NCBI GenBank assembly: GCA_949486985.1
Contig: CATBLW010000233.1
Coordinates: 1-11,971 of the forward strand
Reading direction: 5' to 3'
Length of the DNA stretch: 11,971 bases
DNA from: Prochlorococcus marinus str. MIT 9215
GTDB taxonomy: Bacteria; Cyanobacteriota; Cyanobacteriia; PCC-6307; Cyanobiaceae
Shown in pieces: positions 1-6,411 of this stretch. The position numbers were made by a program, and so were the translations under genes. Below the pieces are notes generated by a model, which searched no databases, was not told where the DNA came from, and worked only from the letters and a program-made list of their open reading frames with translations. Every line of letters starts with the position of its first letter. The first letter of the stretch is position 1.

Positions 1-29
1 AACAGGCGGCCTCATGCTTGCTGCTATTC

Positions 30-100
30 AGTGCTGATATCGAGTGCTGTTTATGGAGTACTAATCAGCAATGCTGATCGGGAGTGCTGGTGTGGAGTGG
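30..100. repeat. Degenerate ~13-bp tandem repeat
   Basis: Copies of a heptamer close to AGTGCTG start at 30, 43, 57, 70, 83 and 96, so the period is 13, 14, 13, 13 and 13 bp. Three copies keep AGTGCTG exactly (30, 43, 83); the others read AGTACTA, AATGCTG and AGTGGTT. The array is non-coding and lies downstream of the hemN stop. It looks like a decayed tandem array. No function can be assigned. Confidence 0.6.
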
Positions 101-113
101 TTTTTGCGACGGT

Positions 114-155
114 TTGATGCCATTGATTTGATGCAATTGATTTGATGCAATTGGT
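114..155. repeat. 14-bp tandem repeat, three copies
   Basis: Three back-to-back copies of TTGATGCAATTGAT occupy 114-127, 128-141 and 142-155. The first has one change (C for A) and the third has one change near its end. The array directly follows the ~13-bp degenerate array and lies 51 bp beyond the hemN stop. The near identity of the copies suggests recent slippage. The remaining spacer (156-206) holds a weak hairpin (GCTAC 165-169 with GTAGC 177-181) without a T-run. Confidence 0.75.
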
Positions 156-206
156 TTAAGCGGTGCTACTAGCGCTGTAGCCATTTGGTGCACCACAAAG
201 CAACGC

Positions 207-1559
207 TCACACAAGCCGAGACCCTTTGGCTTCCTGACGCTGCTGGGGATCGAAGACGGCTGCAATCGTGCGAATCAACCAACGCCCCTCAGTGGTGACG
301 ACCACTTCACCCATATCGCCATCACGATGCAGCATGACCAAGCCATCGGTGGCCAATTCCTTTAAATCAGCCCACTCCCTGGCAAAGCGCTTCAAATCAA
401 TCATCACGCGGAAATGGCACATCACCTCCTTGATCAAGCCACGACGCTCGAATACATCGGCTTCATTGACCTCTAATCCCCTTTCCACCGGCAGCACGCC
501 AGCTTCGATCGCCGCCCTCCAAGGCTTCAAATCACGCTGATTCTGAGAAAACAAATGCTTGAACTGACTGATCGCTGTTGGGCCCACACCAAGCAAATCA
601 AGCTCGCCACCAGTTGTGTAGCCCTGAAAATTACGGTGCAATTGACCTTCACGAGCAGCGATCGCCAAGCTGTCATCACGGAGAGCGTAATGATCCATAC
701 CAATGGCGTCGTAGCCGTAACTGATTAACAGTCGATTGGCCTGATCCAGCATCATGAGTCGCTCTCGCTGACTAGGCAGCTGCTCAGCTTTGATCTTGCG
801 CTGCAGCGGCAACTTCTCTGGCAAGTAGGCGAAAGAGAAGAGCGCAATGCGGTCTGGTACCAGCATGCCAACCAACTCGAGCGTGGCTTGGAAGCGTTCC
901 GGCGTTTGCAGCGGTAAACCGCAAATCAGATCAACATTGACACTCTCGAAATCTGCCTCTCGCAACCACTTCATGGCTTGACACAGCTGCTCCTCAGGCA
1001 CCACCCGATTCACCGCCTTCTGAACTTCAGGGTTGGCATCTTGAAGGCCAAAGCTGATGCGATTGAAGCCAAGATCTCGCAGCCCCAAAGCCTCTTCACG
1101 GCTGAGAAATTCTGGATTCACTTCAATCGAGGCCTCCAAATCAGGCTCTAAATCGAAATGCTCGCTGATCAACTGCCAAAGCTTTTGCTGCTCTTCTTGA
1201 TTGAGATAGTTAGGGGTCCCCCCTCCCCAATGCAACTGAGCCAGCCGGCGCCGAGATGGCATTGCTGCCGTTACCAGTTCGAGTTCCTGCTTCAGCGTTT
1301 TCAAGAATGGCGCCACCACCTTGGAGCCCAATTGAGTTGTGATCCGGTTACAACCGCAATACCAACAGGAATGGCGGCAGAAGGGCACATGCACATAAAG
1401 CGATAAGGGAGCATCACTGGGCTGCTCCAGCTGACTCCGCATCTGCTTAGCTCCGACTGCGGAGCTAAAAGAAGCAGCAGTGGGATAGCTGGTGTATCGA
1501 GGGACAGGCTGATCGTATTTAAGTAGAAGCTCAACCGGACTCAATGGTGTAGCCGTCAT
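207..1559 (-). CDS. hemN: Oxygen-independent coproporphyrinogen III dehydrogenase (HemN)
   Basis: Radical-SAM enzyme that converts coproporphyrinogen III to protoporphyrinogen IX without O2, in heme and chlorophyll synthesis in the cytosol. From the ATG at 1559 it is 450 aa, close to the usual HemN length. The family signature KYDQPVPRYTSYPTA begins near residue 14. The [4Fe-4S]/SAM motif C61-x3-C65-x2-C68-x-C70 follows YVHVPF, GGGTP lies at 112-116, and HRNFQGYTT and the C-terminal HemN domain are present. The frame stays open upstream to a TTG at 1619 that overlaps the heme oxygenase stop (TTGA), which would give 470 aa and translational coupling. I prefer the ATG because it matches the normal distance to the KYD motif. 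It lies downstream of, and in one transcription unit with, heme oxygenase. HemN is needed when O2 limits the aerobic HemF route, so the pair suggests low-oxygen expression (inference). Confidence 0.97.
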   Translation of the reverse strand: MTATPLSPVELLLKYDQPVPRYTSYPTAASFSSAVGAKQMRSQLEQPSDAPLSLYVHVPFCRHSCWYCGCNRITTQLGSKVVAPFLKTLKQELELVTAAMPSRRRLAQLHWGGGTPNYLNQEEQQKLWQLISEHFDLEPDLEASIEVNPEFLSREEALGLRDLGFNRISFGLQDANPEVQKAVNRVVPEEQLCQAMKWLREADFESVNVDLICGLPLQTPERFQATLELVGMLVPDRIALFSFAYLPEKLPLQRKIKAEQLPSQRERLMMLDQANRLLISYGYDAIGMDHYALRDDSLAIAAREGQLHRNFQGYTTGGELDLLGVGPTAISQFKHLFSQNQRDLKPWRAAIEAGVLPVERGLEVNEADVFERRGLIKEVMCHFRVMIDLKRFAREWADLKELATDGLVMLHRDGDMGEVVVTTEGRWLIRTIAAVFDPQQRQEAKGSRLV

Positions 1560-1615
1560 GGGGTCGTTAGCGTTAAAAGGTTGAGATAGTGAGCTGAAGG
1601 ACAGAACATCCCTCT

Positions 1616-2314
1616 TCAATGGAGCAAGGCCAGCTCTGCCAACAACCGTTGCGTGGCATGAAAAGCAGCCTCGGCTTCTTCCAAGAGCTCCTGCTCCTGA
1701 AAATCGGAAAGCTCAAGCTCCTCAAAGGCAGCGTGCAAACTCGCTTTCAGCTCTGCTATTGGCCGCTCGAAGAGCCAGAAACTTGCTGCTGGCCAACCAT
1801 TCTTCTCAAGAATGGCACTCGCCTGGCTTCCGAGTTGCTGACCACCCGAGAGGTCTCCCCCATAGCGCACATAAACGTGCGCCATCAGTCGATGAGGCGA
1901 ATGATCTGCCAGCTCATGCAACTGCTCCAGCCAGGTGGTGGCAGCAACAGAATCTGGAGTGGCAGGCAAGCCACTGAGATTGCAGAGATCAAGTTCAAGT
2001 GCAGCTGTACGCGCAAGCTCCGGCCATGGCATGGAGCGCGCTCCCAACCTGTAAGCCAAAGACGGCGCCGCTTGCTCTAAGAACTGATAAGCAGGTGCAA
2101 CAGCCCGGAATAAGGCAGCCAGCTGGAGCGGAGTGACCTCACCGGCGAGCAACGCTTTGGAAAAAACCATGCCCTCCGCTTGATGATGGGCTTTACCAAT
2201 GCGAGCATGAAGCTTGCGGACACGAGGGCCAAAACCTTTGCGCTGCAATGCATCACTACGACTGGCATGATCTGAGATCGATCCAGAGATCGGGACGGGA
2301 GGAGAAGCTGGCAT
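1616..2314 (-). CDS. ho: Heme oxygenase (biliverdin-producing)
   Basis: Cleaves heme with O2 and reduced ferredoxin to biliverdin IXalpha, CO and iron, the first step to phycobilins and bilin chromophores. From the ATG at 2314 it is 232 aa; a GTG at 2317 directly before it would give 233. Numbering from the GTG, the proximal heme-ligand histidine lies in the AHHQAE segment (H44 aligns with the SHSMAEN histidine of cyanobacterial HO1). The distal helix signature RYGGDLSGGQ lies at 151-160. An N-terminal tail of about 25 residues precedes the usual family start. The stop overlaps the first possible hemN start, so the two genes are co-transcribed. The fast divergence from HO1 around these motifs suggests an HO2-like paralogue, but I cannot prove that. 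The upstream dyad at 2342-2358 is its likely control site. Confidence 0.95.
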   Translation of the reverse strand: MPASPPVPISGSISDHASRSDALQRKGFGPRVRKLHARIGKAHHQAEGMVFSKALLAGEVTPLQLAALFRAVAPAYQFLEQAAPSLAYRLGARSMPWPELARTAALELDLCNLSGLPATPDSVAATTWLEQLHELADHSPHRLMAHVYVRYGGDLSGGQQLGSQASAILEKNGWPAASFWLFERPIAELKASLHAAFEELELSDFQEQELLEEAEAAFHATQRLLAELALLH

Positions 2315-2341
2315 CACTGCTAAGAACCAAAAGGCATGTCA

Positions 2342-2358
2342 CTACTATGGAATAACAG
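2342..2358. promoter_or_regulatory. Imperfect dyad, candidate operator shared with 5401-5417
   Basis: CTACTATGGAATAACAG lies between the divergent heme oxygenase and small protein A genes. It matches the perfect palindrome at 5401-5417 at 12 of 17 positions, including the ATGG centre. It ends exactly 92 nt before the ATG of small protein A, the same distance as the other copy has to small protein B. On the minus strand it contains CATAGT, a possible -10 element for heme oxygenase about 28 bp from its ATG, so bound protein could block transcription. The role is inferred. Confidence 0.5.
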
Positions 2359-2389
2359 ACCTAGAATCCTGCGACGCCTTCATCAATTG

Positions 2390-2395
2390 TATAAT
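2390..2395 (+). promoter_or_regulatory. Possible -10 element upstream of small protein A
   Basis: A consensus TATAAT lies 55 nt before the ATG of small protein A. No convincing TTGACA-like -35 lies 16-18 bp upstream, so this is only a candidate promoter. The stretch GTATAATGG around it also resembles one half of the shared dyad motif, which may explain it instead. Confidence 0.3.
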
Positions 2396-2450
2396 GGTAA
2401 CGTTGTTCCAGCGAGCGCAAAGCTGTGCGTATTCCGGAGTGCCCTAGCCC

Positions 2451-2807
2451 ATGACAAATTCCTCTACTGAGCCCCTATCGGACGAGCAGCTCAGCGTCCA
2501 TCTCCTGTTCGCTCCCACAGGCCAATTAAGTGGGGATGGCCAATTGCGGGAGCTGATGAATGAGCAACGCAGCCATGTCCAAAGCGACGACGGCGGCATT
2601 TGGTATTTATCGCCAGAACAAACCAGCAATCAACTGGGAAGCCACAACAAAGAAGCCCTTGCGATCAAAGAACCAAGCAAAGCCCTATGGCTGCAATTGC
2701 GCTTCGGCGGCCAACTTGACACCCTCTTGCTGAGTAGCCACTGGCTACACAGCCATGCATTGAGCCTGCCTCCTCAAGCACCACTCGCAAAAATTGGGCT
2801 TGTATGA
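2451..2807 (+). CDS. Small unknown protein A (QLSG-x-GQLRE family)
   Basis: A 118-residue soluble protein with no signal peptide, membrane segment or cysteine, and no family I recognise. It is clearly paralogous to the 108-aa protein at 5510-5836. Shared blocks in the same order are APTGQLSGDGQLRE (21-34), WYLSP (51-55), LWLQLRFGG (79-87) and LPP (106-108); the region between WYLSP and WLQLRFGG varies. The conserved Trp, Gly and Arg positions suggest a compact fold under selection. It is the first gene of a plus-strand unit with the glycosyltransferase and the ADO-like oxygenase, and it diverges from heme oxygenase-hemN. Such a position next to tetrapyrrole genes could fit a regulator, assembly factor or enzyme partner, but the sequence does not decide this. 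The ATG at 2451 is the only start before the conserved block that fits. Confidence 0.85.
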   Translation: MTNSSTEPLSDEQLSVHLLFAPTGQLSGDGQLRELMNEQRSHVQSDDGGIWYLSPEQTSNQLGSHNKEALAIKEPSKALWLQLRFGGQLDTLLLSSHWLHSHALSLPPQAPLAKIGLV

Positions 2808-2814
2808 ATGCATC

Positions 2815-2832
2815 ATTAGTTCATGAATTAAT
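2815..2832. promoter_or_regulatory. 18-bp near-perfect palindrome
   Basis: ATTAGTTCATGAATTAAT pairs at 8 of 9 positions around a TTCATGAA core; the one exception is a G/T pair. It lies in the 74-bp gap between small protein A and the glycosyltransferase, 49 bp before the latter's ATG, in AT-rich DNA. It could be an operator for an internal promoter of the glycosyltransferase-ADO pair. It is not followed by a T-run, so it is not an ordinary terminator. Confidence 0.4.
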
Positions 2833-2881
2833 ACAAGCAAACTATTAATCCACAACTTGAAAATTGCTCTTTGATTGAATA

Positions 2882-3565
2882 ATGATTCAACCCAAAATTT
2901 TTATTGGTTTCGATCCACGCGAGGATGTCGCTGTCAATGTGCTCACGGACTCAATCCAAGCCAATTCAAGCATCCCCGTTCAAATCGCTCAGGTTCGATT
3001 ATCACAACTTAAAGGCATATATGAACGCCCTGAAAGCAGCCTGCAGAGCACTGCCTTCTCATTTAGTCGCTTCCTAGTCCCCTGGCTTTGCGAATTCGAA
3101 GGTTGGGCTCTTTTTATAGATGCTGACATGCTTTGCCTTGCAAATATTGCTGAGCTTTGGGCTCTTCGTGACGAGAGATATGCCATTCAAGTCGTCAAAC
3201 ATCAACACAAATGTGAGCCAGGCCAAAAGTTCCAAGGCATGCCTCAAACGCCATACGAAAGAAAAAATTGGTCTTCAGTTATGCTTTTCAACTGCAATCG
3301 ATGCAAAGCCCTAACCGTTGACTATGTCAACACAGCCTCAGGGCTAGAGCTTCATCAATTCAAGTGGTTAATGGATGATGAGATTGGATCCTTACCAGCT
3401 GAATGGAATGTTTTAGTCGGCGTAGAGCCAGTCCCCAACAACGCAAAAATCCTGCACTATACCCTTGGTGGTCCATGGTTTAAAGACTGTCTATCGATGG
3501 ATCGTGCCGAAACCTGGGAGAACGCCAGGACAGCGATGAATCATCCATTGATGGCCTGTCAATGA
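2882..3565 (+). CDS. Glycosyltransferase, family-8-like
   Basis: A 227-aa GT-A-fold glycosyltransferase-like protein. Visible marks are the N-terminal strand KIFIGFDPRE (5-14), the metal/nucleotide-sugar-binding DxD motif in FIDADML (DAD at 80-82), NWSSVMLFN (129-137), and the C-terminal HYTLGGPWF (192-200), whose histidine commonly helps bind the metal in related enzymes. No signal peptide or membrane helix is seen, so it is probably cytosolic. The donor and acceptor sugars cannot be inferred. Its TGA overlaps the ATG of the next gene (ATGA, 3562-3565), so it is translated together with the ADO-like oxygenase, an unexpected partner. The DNA is more AT-rich than in hemN or pdxH, judged by eye, which could mean a different history. 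Confidence 0.85.
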   Translation: MIQPKIFIGFDPREDVAVNVLTDSIQANSSIPVQIAQVRLSQLKGIYERPESSLQSTAFSFSRFLVPWLCEFEGWALFIDADMLCLANIAELWALRDERYAIQVVKHQHKCEPGQKFQGMPQTPYERKNWSSVMLFNCNRCKALTVDYVNTASGLELHQFKWLMDDEIGSLPAEWNVLVGVEPVPNNAKILHYTLGGPWFKDCLSMDRAETWENARTAMNHPLMACQ

Positions 3566-4275
3566 ACAACTTCCCTCCTCAAATGATTAACAAGCAACCA
3601 GACTTTCATAGTGATGCCTATCGCGATGCCTATAGCCGCATTAATGGTGTGGTTGTAATCGGCGAAACACTTGCCGATCGCCATTTTCGCAGCTTGGCCA
3701 AATCCATTCCCGACGATCATGATTTATTGCTCTCTCTAGCCGCCATGGAAAGTAGACATGCCGTCGACTTCGTCGGATGTGGACGCAATCTCAGCATCAG
3801 AGCGGACACAAGTCTCGCTCGCAAGTTATTCGATCCTCTGCATAAGCTATTTCAAGAGTGCGAGCACAATGGTAATTTGGCTGGCTGCCTCGTCATCCAA
3901 GGGCTGATTATTGAAAGCTTTGCGATAGCGGCCTACCAGGAGTATTTACCAGTGGCAGATCCCTATGCCCAACCGATCACAGAGTTGGTTCTTCATGATG
4001 AAGAACAACATATAAATTACGCCGAATGCTGGCTAAAAGCGCATTTCAAAGAAGCCAAAAATGAAGTGAGCAGCATCTGCTCGAAAGCACTACCAATAAC
4101 TCTCAGCATTTTGCAAACCCTCACCAATGACATGCGCACAATCGGCATGAACCCCATTGAGCTAATCGCAAGTTTTTCCGAACGATTCCAATCTGCCCTT
4201 GAAACCGTCGGCTACAAGGGCAGCTCTGCAAGGCGACTGATTATGAGATCAACACTCTCAGTTCCGCTGACCTAA
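3562..4275 (+). CDS. Diverged aldehyde-deformylating oxygenase-like diiron protein
   Basis: A ferritin-like diiron protein of 237 aa, homologous to cyanobacterial ADO, which turns fatty aldehydes into alkanes and formate. From PDFHSDAYRDAYSRIN onward it aligns with the Synechococcus elongatus PCC 7942 and Prochlorococcus MIT9313 enzymes, without large gaps. All six iron ligands are kept: E35, E63, H66 (MESRH), E118 (LIIESFAIAAY), E147 and H150. The cysteine of the ACGKNL segment is kept as C73, and the tyrosines near the E118 helix remain. The first helix is unlike ADO (IGETLADRHF in place of EGEQEAFDNY), and the DEYLH segment reads DEEQH. There is no acyl-ACP reductase nearby, the usual partner. 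It is therefore probably a second paralogue with an altered substrate or role. It is coupled by ATGA to the glycosyltransferase and converges on acsF copy 1 across a 19-bp gap. Confidence 0.88.
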   Translation: MNNFPPQMINKQPDFHSDAYRDAYSRINGVVVIGETLADRHFRSLAKSIPDDHDLLLSLAAMESRHAVDFVGCGRNLSIRADTSLARKLFDPLHKLFQECEHNGNLAGCLVIQGLIIESFAIAAYQEYLPVADPYAQPITELVLHDEEQHINYAECWLKAHFKEAKNEVSSICSKALPITLSILQTLTNDMRTIGMNPIELIASFSERFQSALETVGYKGSSARRLIMRSTLSVPLT

Positions 4276-4294
4276 AACAAAACCCAATCCTGAT

Positions 4295-5335
4295 TCACTC
4301 CACACTTTCAACGCAAGGAACCATCGGCTGAAAGAACTGACGCACGAGCAAGGAAGCAAAACGACTCTGCAAGCCAAGTTTTGCTATCAAGCCATCCGCA
4401 TTTTTGATATCTCGGAAGGTATCAACCAGCTGATCGCGCAGCTCCATGTAACGGTCGCTGCTATCAAGATCAAAAACCCAAGGGAATGCATGTCGAGAGG
4501 TGTCATTGGTTTTACGCATGACCTCCTCATCAAAAAGACTCGGCTCCATCCCTAGCAATTGGTAAAACTCACCACGCTCACAAACAGTGAGGCTGTGGGT
4601 AAGGAACACACTCCATAGGAAAAAGCGGCTCAACAATTTGCCGCGAAAGCCACTGCGAATTCGCGGCCAGCAACGGATCAACATATTAAAAATATCTCCG
4701 TGGCGATTCTCGTCTTGGCACCAGGGCTCAAAAAAGTCAAACAAGGGCGCAAACGAATTTTCTGGATTCGCCTTCAGGTGCCTATCGATCAAGATGTAAC
4801 GCCAATAGCCAATCTTTTCTGATAGATAAACGGAATAGAGCACCCAACTGAGTGGGAACCAAGTAACCGGGCGCTTACCACTGAGATTGGGCAGATCCAA
4901 GCTGATACCTTCTGCTTTCAATGCTCTGCCCAAGAAGCCAGCGTGACGAGCCTCATCGCGAGCCATCAACTGGAACATGCGACCCAGGTCTGGGCGGCCG
5001 CTCTTAATCAAACGACGTGAGAGCTCCTTAAACAACAAAAATCCTGAAAACTCAGAAACACAAGAACGAACCAAGTAACTCTCATAGGCAACCTTCTCTT
5101 CAGGTTTCAATGAGCCCAGGCGATCTAAAGGGGCTTTACGGTCAAAATGATTACGGTTGTAATCGGCTTCCATCTCGCCGAGCATCGCTTCAAAGGCAGG
5201 TCGCTGCTCATCAAGACTGGTTCGAGCTGCCTTCTCTATCTCCGTGGTGTAAAAGCGAGGCGTGAGCAGGTCTTCACGCAAATGAGGTGCGCTTTGAGAG
5301 CCCGACAGCTCTAGAGACTTTGCTGAAGTGGTCAT
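4295..5335 (-). CDS. acsF: Mg-protoporphyrin IX monomethyl ester oxidative cyclase, copy 1
   Basis: Diiron, O2-dependent cyclase that forms the fifth (E) ring of chlorophyll, yielding protochlorophyllide. The 346-aa length is normal for the AcsF/ChlE family. Candidate iron ligands are E95 (SEFSG), E128 and H131 (DEARH), E203 (FFEPW) and E209/H212 (DENRH). The family N-terminal block LLTPRFYTTE and the LYSVYLSEKIGYWRYILIDRH segment are present. The enzyme works at the thylakoid with a ferredoxin electron supply, and a ferredoxin gene lies beyond the divergent small protein B. It is one of two copies in this window, about two-thirds identical by eye to the copy at 6412-7461. The gene diverges from small protein B and has a perfect 17-bp palindrome 65 bp before its ATG. 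Which copy serves low oxygen cannot be told from sequence. Confidence 0.96.
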   Translation of the reverse strand: MTTSAKSLELSGSQSAPHLREDLLTPRFYTTEIEKAARTSLDEQRPAFEAMLGEMEADYNRNHFDRKAPLDRLGSLKPEEKVAYESYLVRSCVSEFSGFLLFKELSRRLIKSGRPDLGRMFQLMARDEARHAGFLGRALKAEGISLDLPNLSGKRPVTWFPLSWVLYSVYLSEKIGYWRYILIDRHLKANPENSFAPLFDFFEPWCQDENRHGDIFNMLIRCWPRIRSGFRGKLLSRFFLWSVFLTHSLTVCERGEFYQLLGMEPSLFDEEVMRKTNDTSRHAFPWVFDLDSSDRYMELRDQLVDTFRDIKNADGLIAKLGLQSRFASLLVRQFFQPMVPCVESVE

Positions 5336-5400
5336 AACTGAATTGCCGCCAGCGAATGGGAATGAGCATCAGGACAAATACCTCGCCCCAGGCCATAGCC

Positions 5401-5417
5401 GTATTATGGCATAATAC
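5401..5417. promoter_or_regulatory. Perfect 17-bp palindrome, candidate operator
   Basis: GTATTATGGCATAATAC has two perfect 8-bp arms around a single G. It sits between the divergent acsF copy 1 and small protein B genes, 65 bp and 92 bp from their ATGs. Each strand contains CATAAT, a good -10-like hexamer, so a dimeric repressor here could cover both promoters. A related site (12 of 17 matches) occupies the equivalent place at 2342-2358. The binding protein is unknown; the ArsR-family protein at 8095 or an unlinked regulator are candidates. Confidence 0.65.
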
Positions 5418-5509
5418 TAGCGCTATCTCGAGATTTGGATCATGTGTTCTTGGCTGGCCAGCTTGGCGACTAAGCTTGCAATTGAGGAATCCTCACAAAC
5501 CTCTTCGCC

Positions 5510-5836
5510 ATGCCAGAGCCCCTAGATCTCTATGTTCTGCTAGCGCCTGAAGGTCAGCTCAGCGGCCATGGTCAACTGCGTGAAACAATCCGAGAACGCA
5601 GAAAGCGGCTAGGAGAAGATGTTCCATTCTGGTACCTTTCTCCACAACTAGTCAAAGCCTTCAAGCTATCTGAAGACAAACTTGAAGCAGTAGTTGCTAA
5701 GGATTCCATCGCAATTGACTGGCTTCAACTTCGTTTTGGTGGCAACAAATCCAAGGCAAGTTTGGACATCGCGGAACTGCAAGAAAAAGCCAATGCACTG
5801 CCTCCAAAACCCACCTATAGAGATCTTAGCTCTTAA
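5510..5836 (+). CDS. Small unknown protein B, paralogue of protein A
   Basis: A 108-residue soluble protein without cysteine, signal peptide or membrane segment. It repeats the pattern of protein A (2451-2807): LAPEGQLSGHGQLRE (11-25), WYLSP (41-45), WLQLRFGG (71-78) and LPP (97-99). It begins about nine residues later than A and has a charged middle segment. I recognise no named family. It is divergent from acsF copy 1 and is followed on the same strand by a ferredoxin after a 123-bp gap. The exact 92-nt distance between its ATG and an upstream palindrome equals that of protein A, which supports this ATG and a common origin of gene plus control region. A role in the cyclase or electron-supply system is a guess from position only. 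Confidence 0.85.
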   Translation: MPEPLDLYVLLAPEGQLSGHGQLRETIRERRKRLGEDVPFWYLSPQLVKAFKLSEDKLEAVVAKDSIAIDWLQLRFGGNKSKASLDIAELQEKANALPPKPTYRDLSS

Positions 5837-5959
5837 CAAGTCTATGAATTTGAAGGCCTCAAAACAGAGAATTAAAGGATAATTATGCACAAAAGATCAT
5901 GAACCAATGCGATCCTCTCCTGACAATTGCTGCAAACACAGTCTCCCCAATTCAATGAC

Positions 5960-6325
5960 ATGAAACCACTACACAAAGTCACCATTCATCACCGACAGGC
6001 TAATCGCACCATTACATTTGATGTTCCTGAAGGGGAATACATTCTTCGCAATTTCGAATCGCAGGGTGAAGCATTGCCTTTCTCATGTAGAAACGGATGT
6101 TGCACAGCATGTGCCGTTAGGATTATCAACGGCCAGATGGATCAGAATGCTGGGATTGGTCTTTCTAGGGAGATGATTAATAAAGGATATGGTCTTATTT
6201 GCGTAGCAAAAGCAGTTGGGCCTCTTGAAGTTGAAACCCAGGATGAAGACGAAGTTTACGAAATGCAATTTGGCAAATATTTAGAAGCCATAAAAAGCCA
6301 AGCAGGAAGCCCTTTTGAGCTGTAA
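5960..6325 (+). CDS. Plant-type [2Fe-2S] ferredoxin
   Basis: Soluble electron carrier with one [2Fe-2S] cluster. Starting at the ATG at 5960 it has 121 aa (MKPLHKVTI...); a TTG at 5927 would add 11 poorly ferredoxin-like residues. Counted from the TTG, the ligands are C54-x4-C59-x2-C62-x29-C92 within PFSCRNGCCTAC, with an extra adjacent C58. VPEGEYIL and the acidic TQDEDEVYEMQF tail are typical of a cyanobacterial ferredoxin variant longer than photosynthetic PetF. It lies among heme oxygenase and two AcsF genes, enzymes that use reduced ferredoxin, so it may be their dedicated donor (inference). The 3' end converges on acsF copy 2. Confidence 0.93.
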   Translation: MKPLHKVTIHHRQANRTITFDVPEGEYILRNFESQGEALPFSCRNGCCTACAVRIINGQMDQNAGIGLSREMINKGYGLICVAKAVGPLEVETQDEDEVYEMQFGKYLEAIKSQAGSPFEL

Positions 6326-6352
6326 TCATTCACAACACCATCAAGCAGGCAC

Positions 6353-6382
6353 TACTTATTAACATTTGAACTAAGTATTTTT
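6353..6382 (+). terminator. Weak candidate terminator after the ferredoxin
   Basis: TACTTA (6353-6358) can pair with TAAGTA (6372-6377) across a 13-nt loop and is followed by five Ts (6378-6382). It lies 28 nt past the ferredoxin stop in the gap between convergent genes, a sensible place. The stem is short and AT-only, so the call is weak. Confidence 0.3.
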
Positions 6383-6411
6383 CAACCATATGTCCAGTCC
6401 AATTCCTTTAT

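Noticed and set aside
30..155. CRISPR array
   Set aside because: The units are 13-14 bp, directly adjacent and without unique spacers, so they are simple tandem repeats.
1560..1619. Longer hemN reading from the TTG at 1619
   Set aside because: The 20 extra residues are not family-like, and the ATG at 1559 gives the normal distance to the KYD motif. The TTGA overlap with the heme oxygenase stop keeps it possible, so it is noted in the hemN entry.
1619..2080. 153-codon plus-strand ORF
   Set aside because: It is antisense to the clearly conserved heme oxygenase gene and has no recognisable domain; it is a shadow frame.
4276..4294. Terminator between the convergent ADO-like and acsF copy 1 genes
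   Set aside because: Only 19 bp separate the stops and no hairpin or T-run is visible there.
5927..5959. TTG start of the ferredoxin
   Set aside because: The extra 11 residues are not conserved-looking, while MKPLHKVTI from the ATG at 5960 is the usual beginning for this ferredoxin type.
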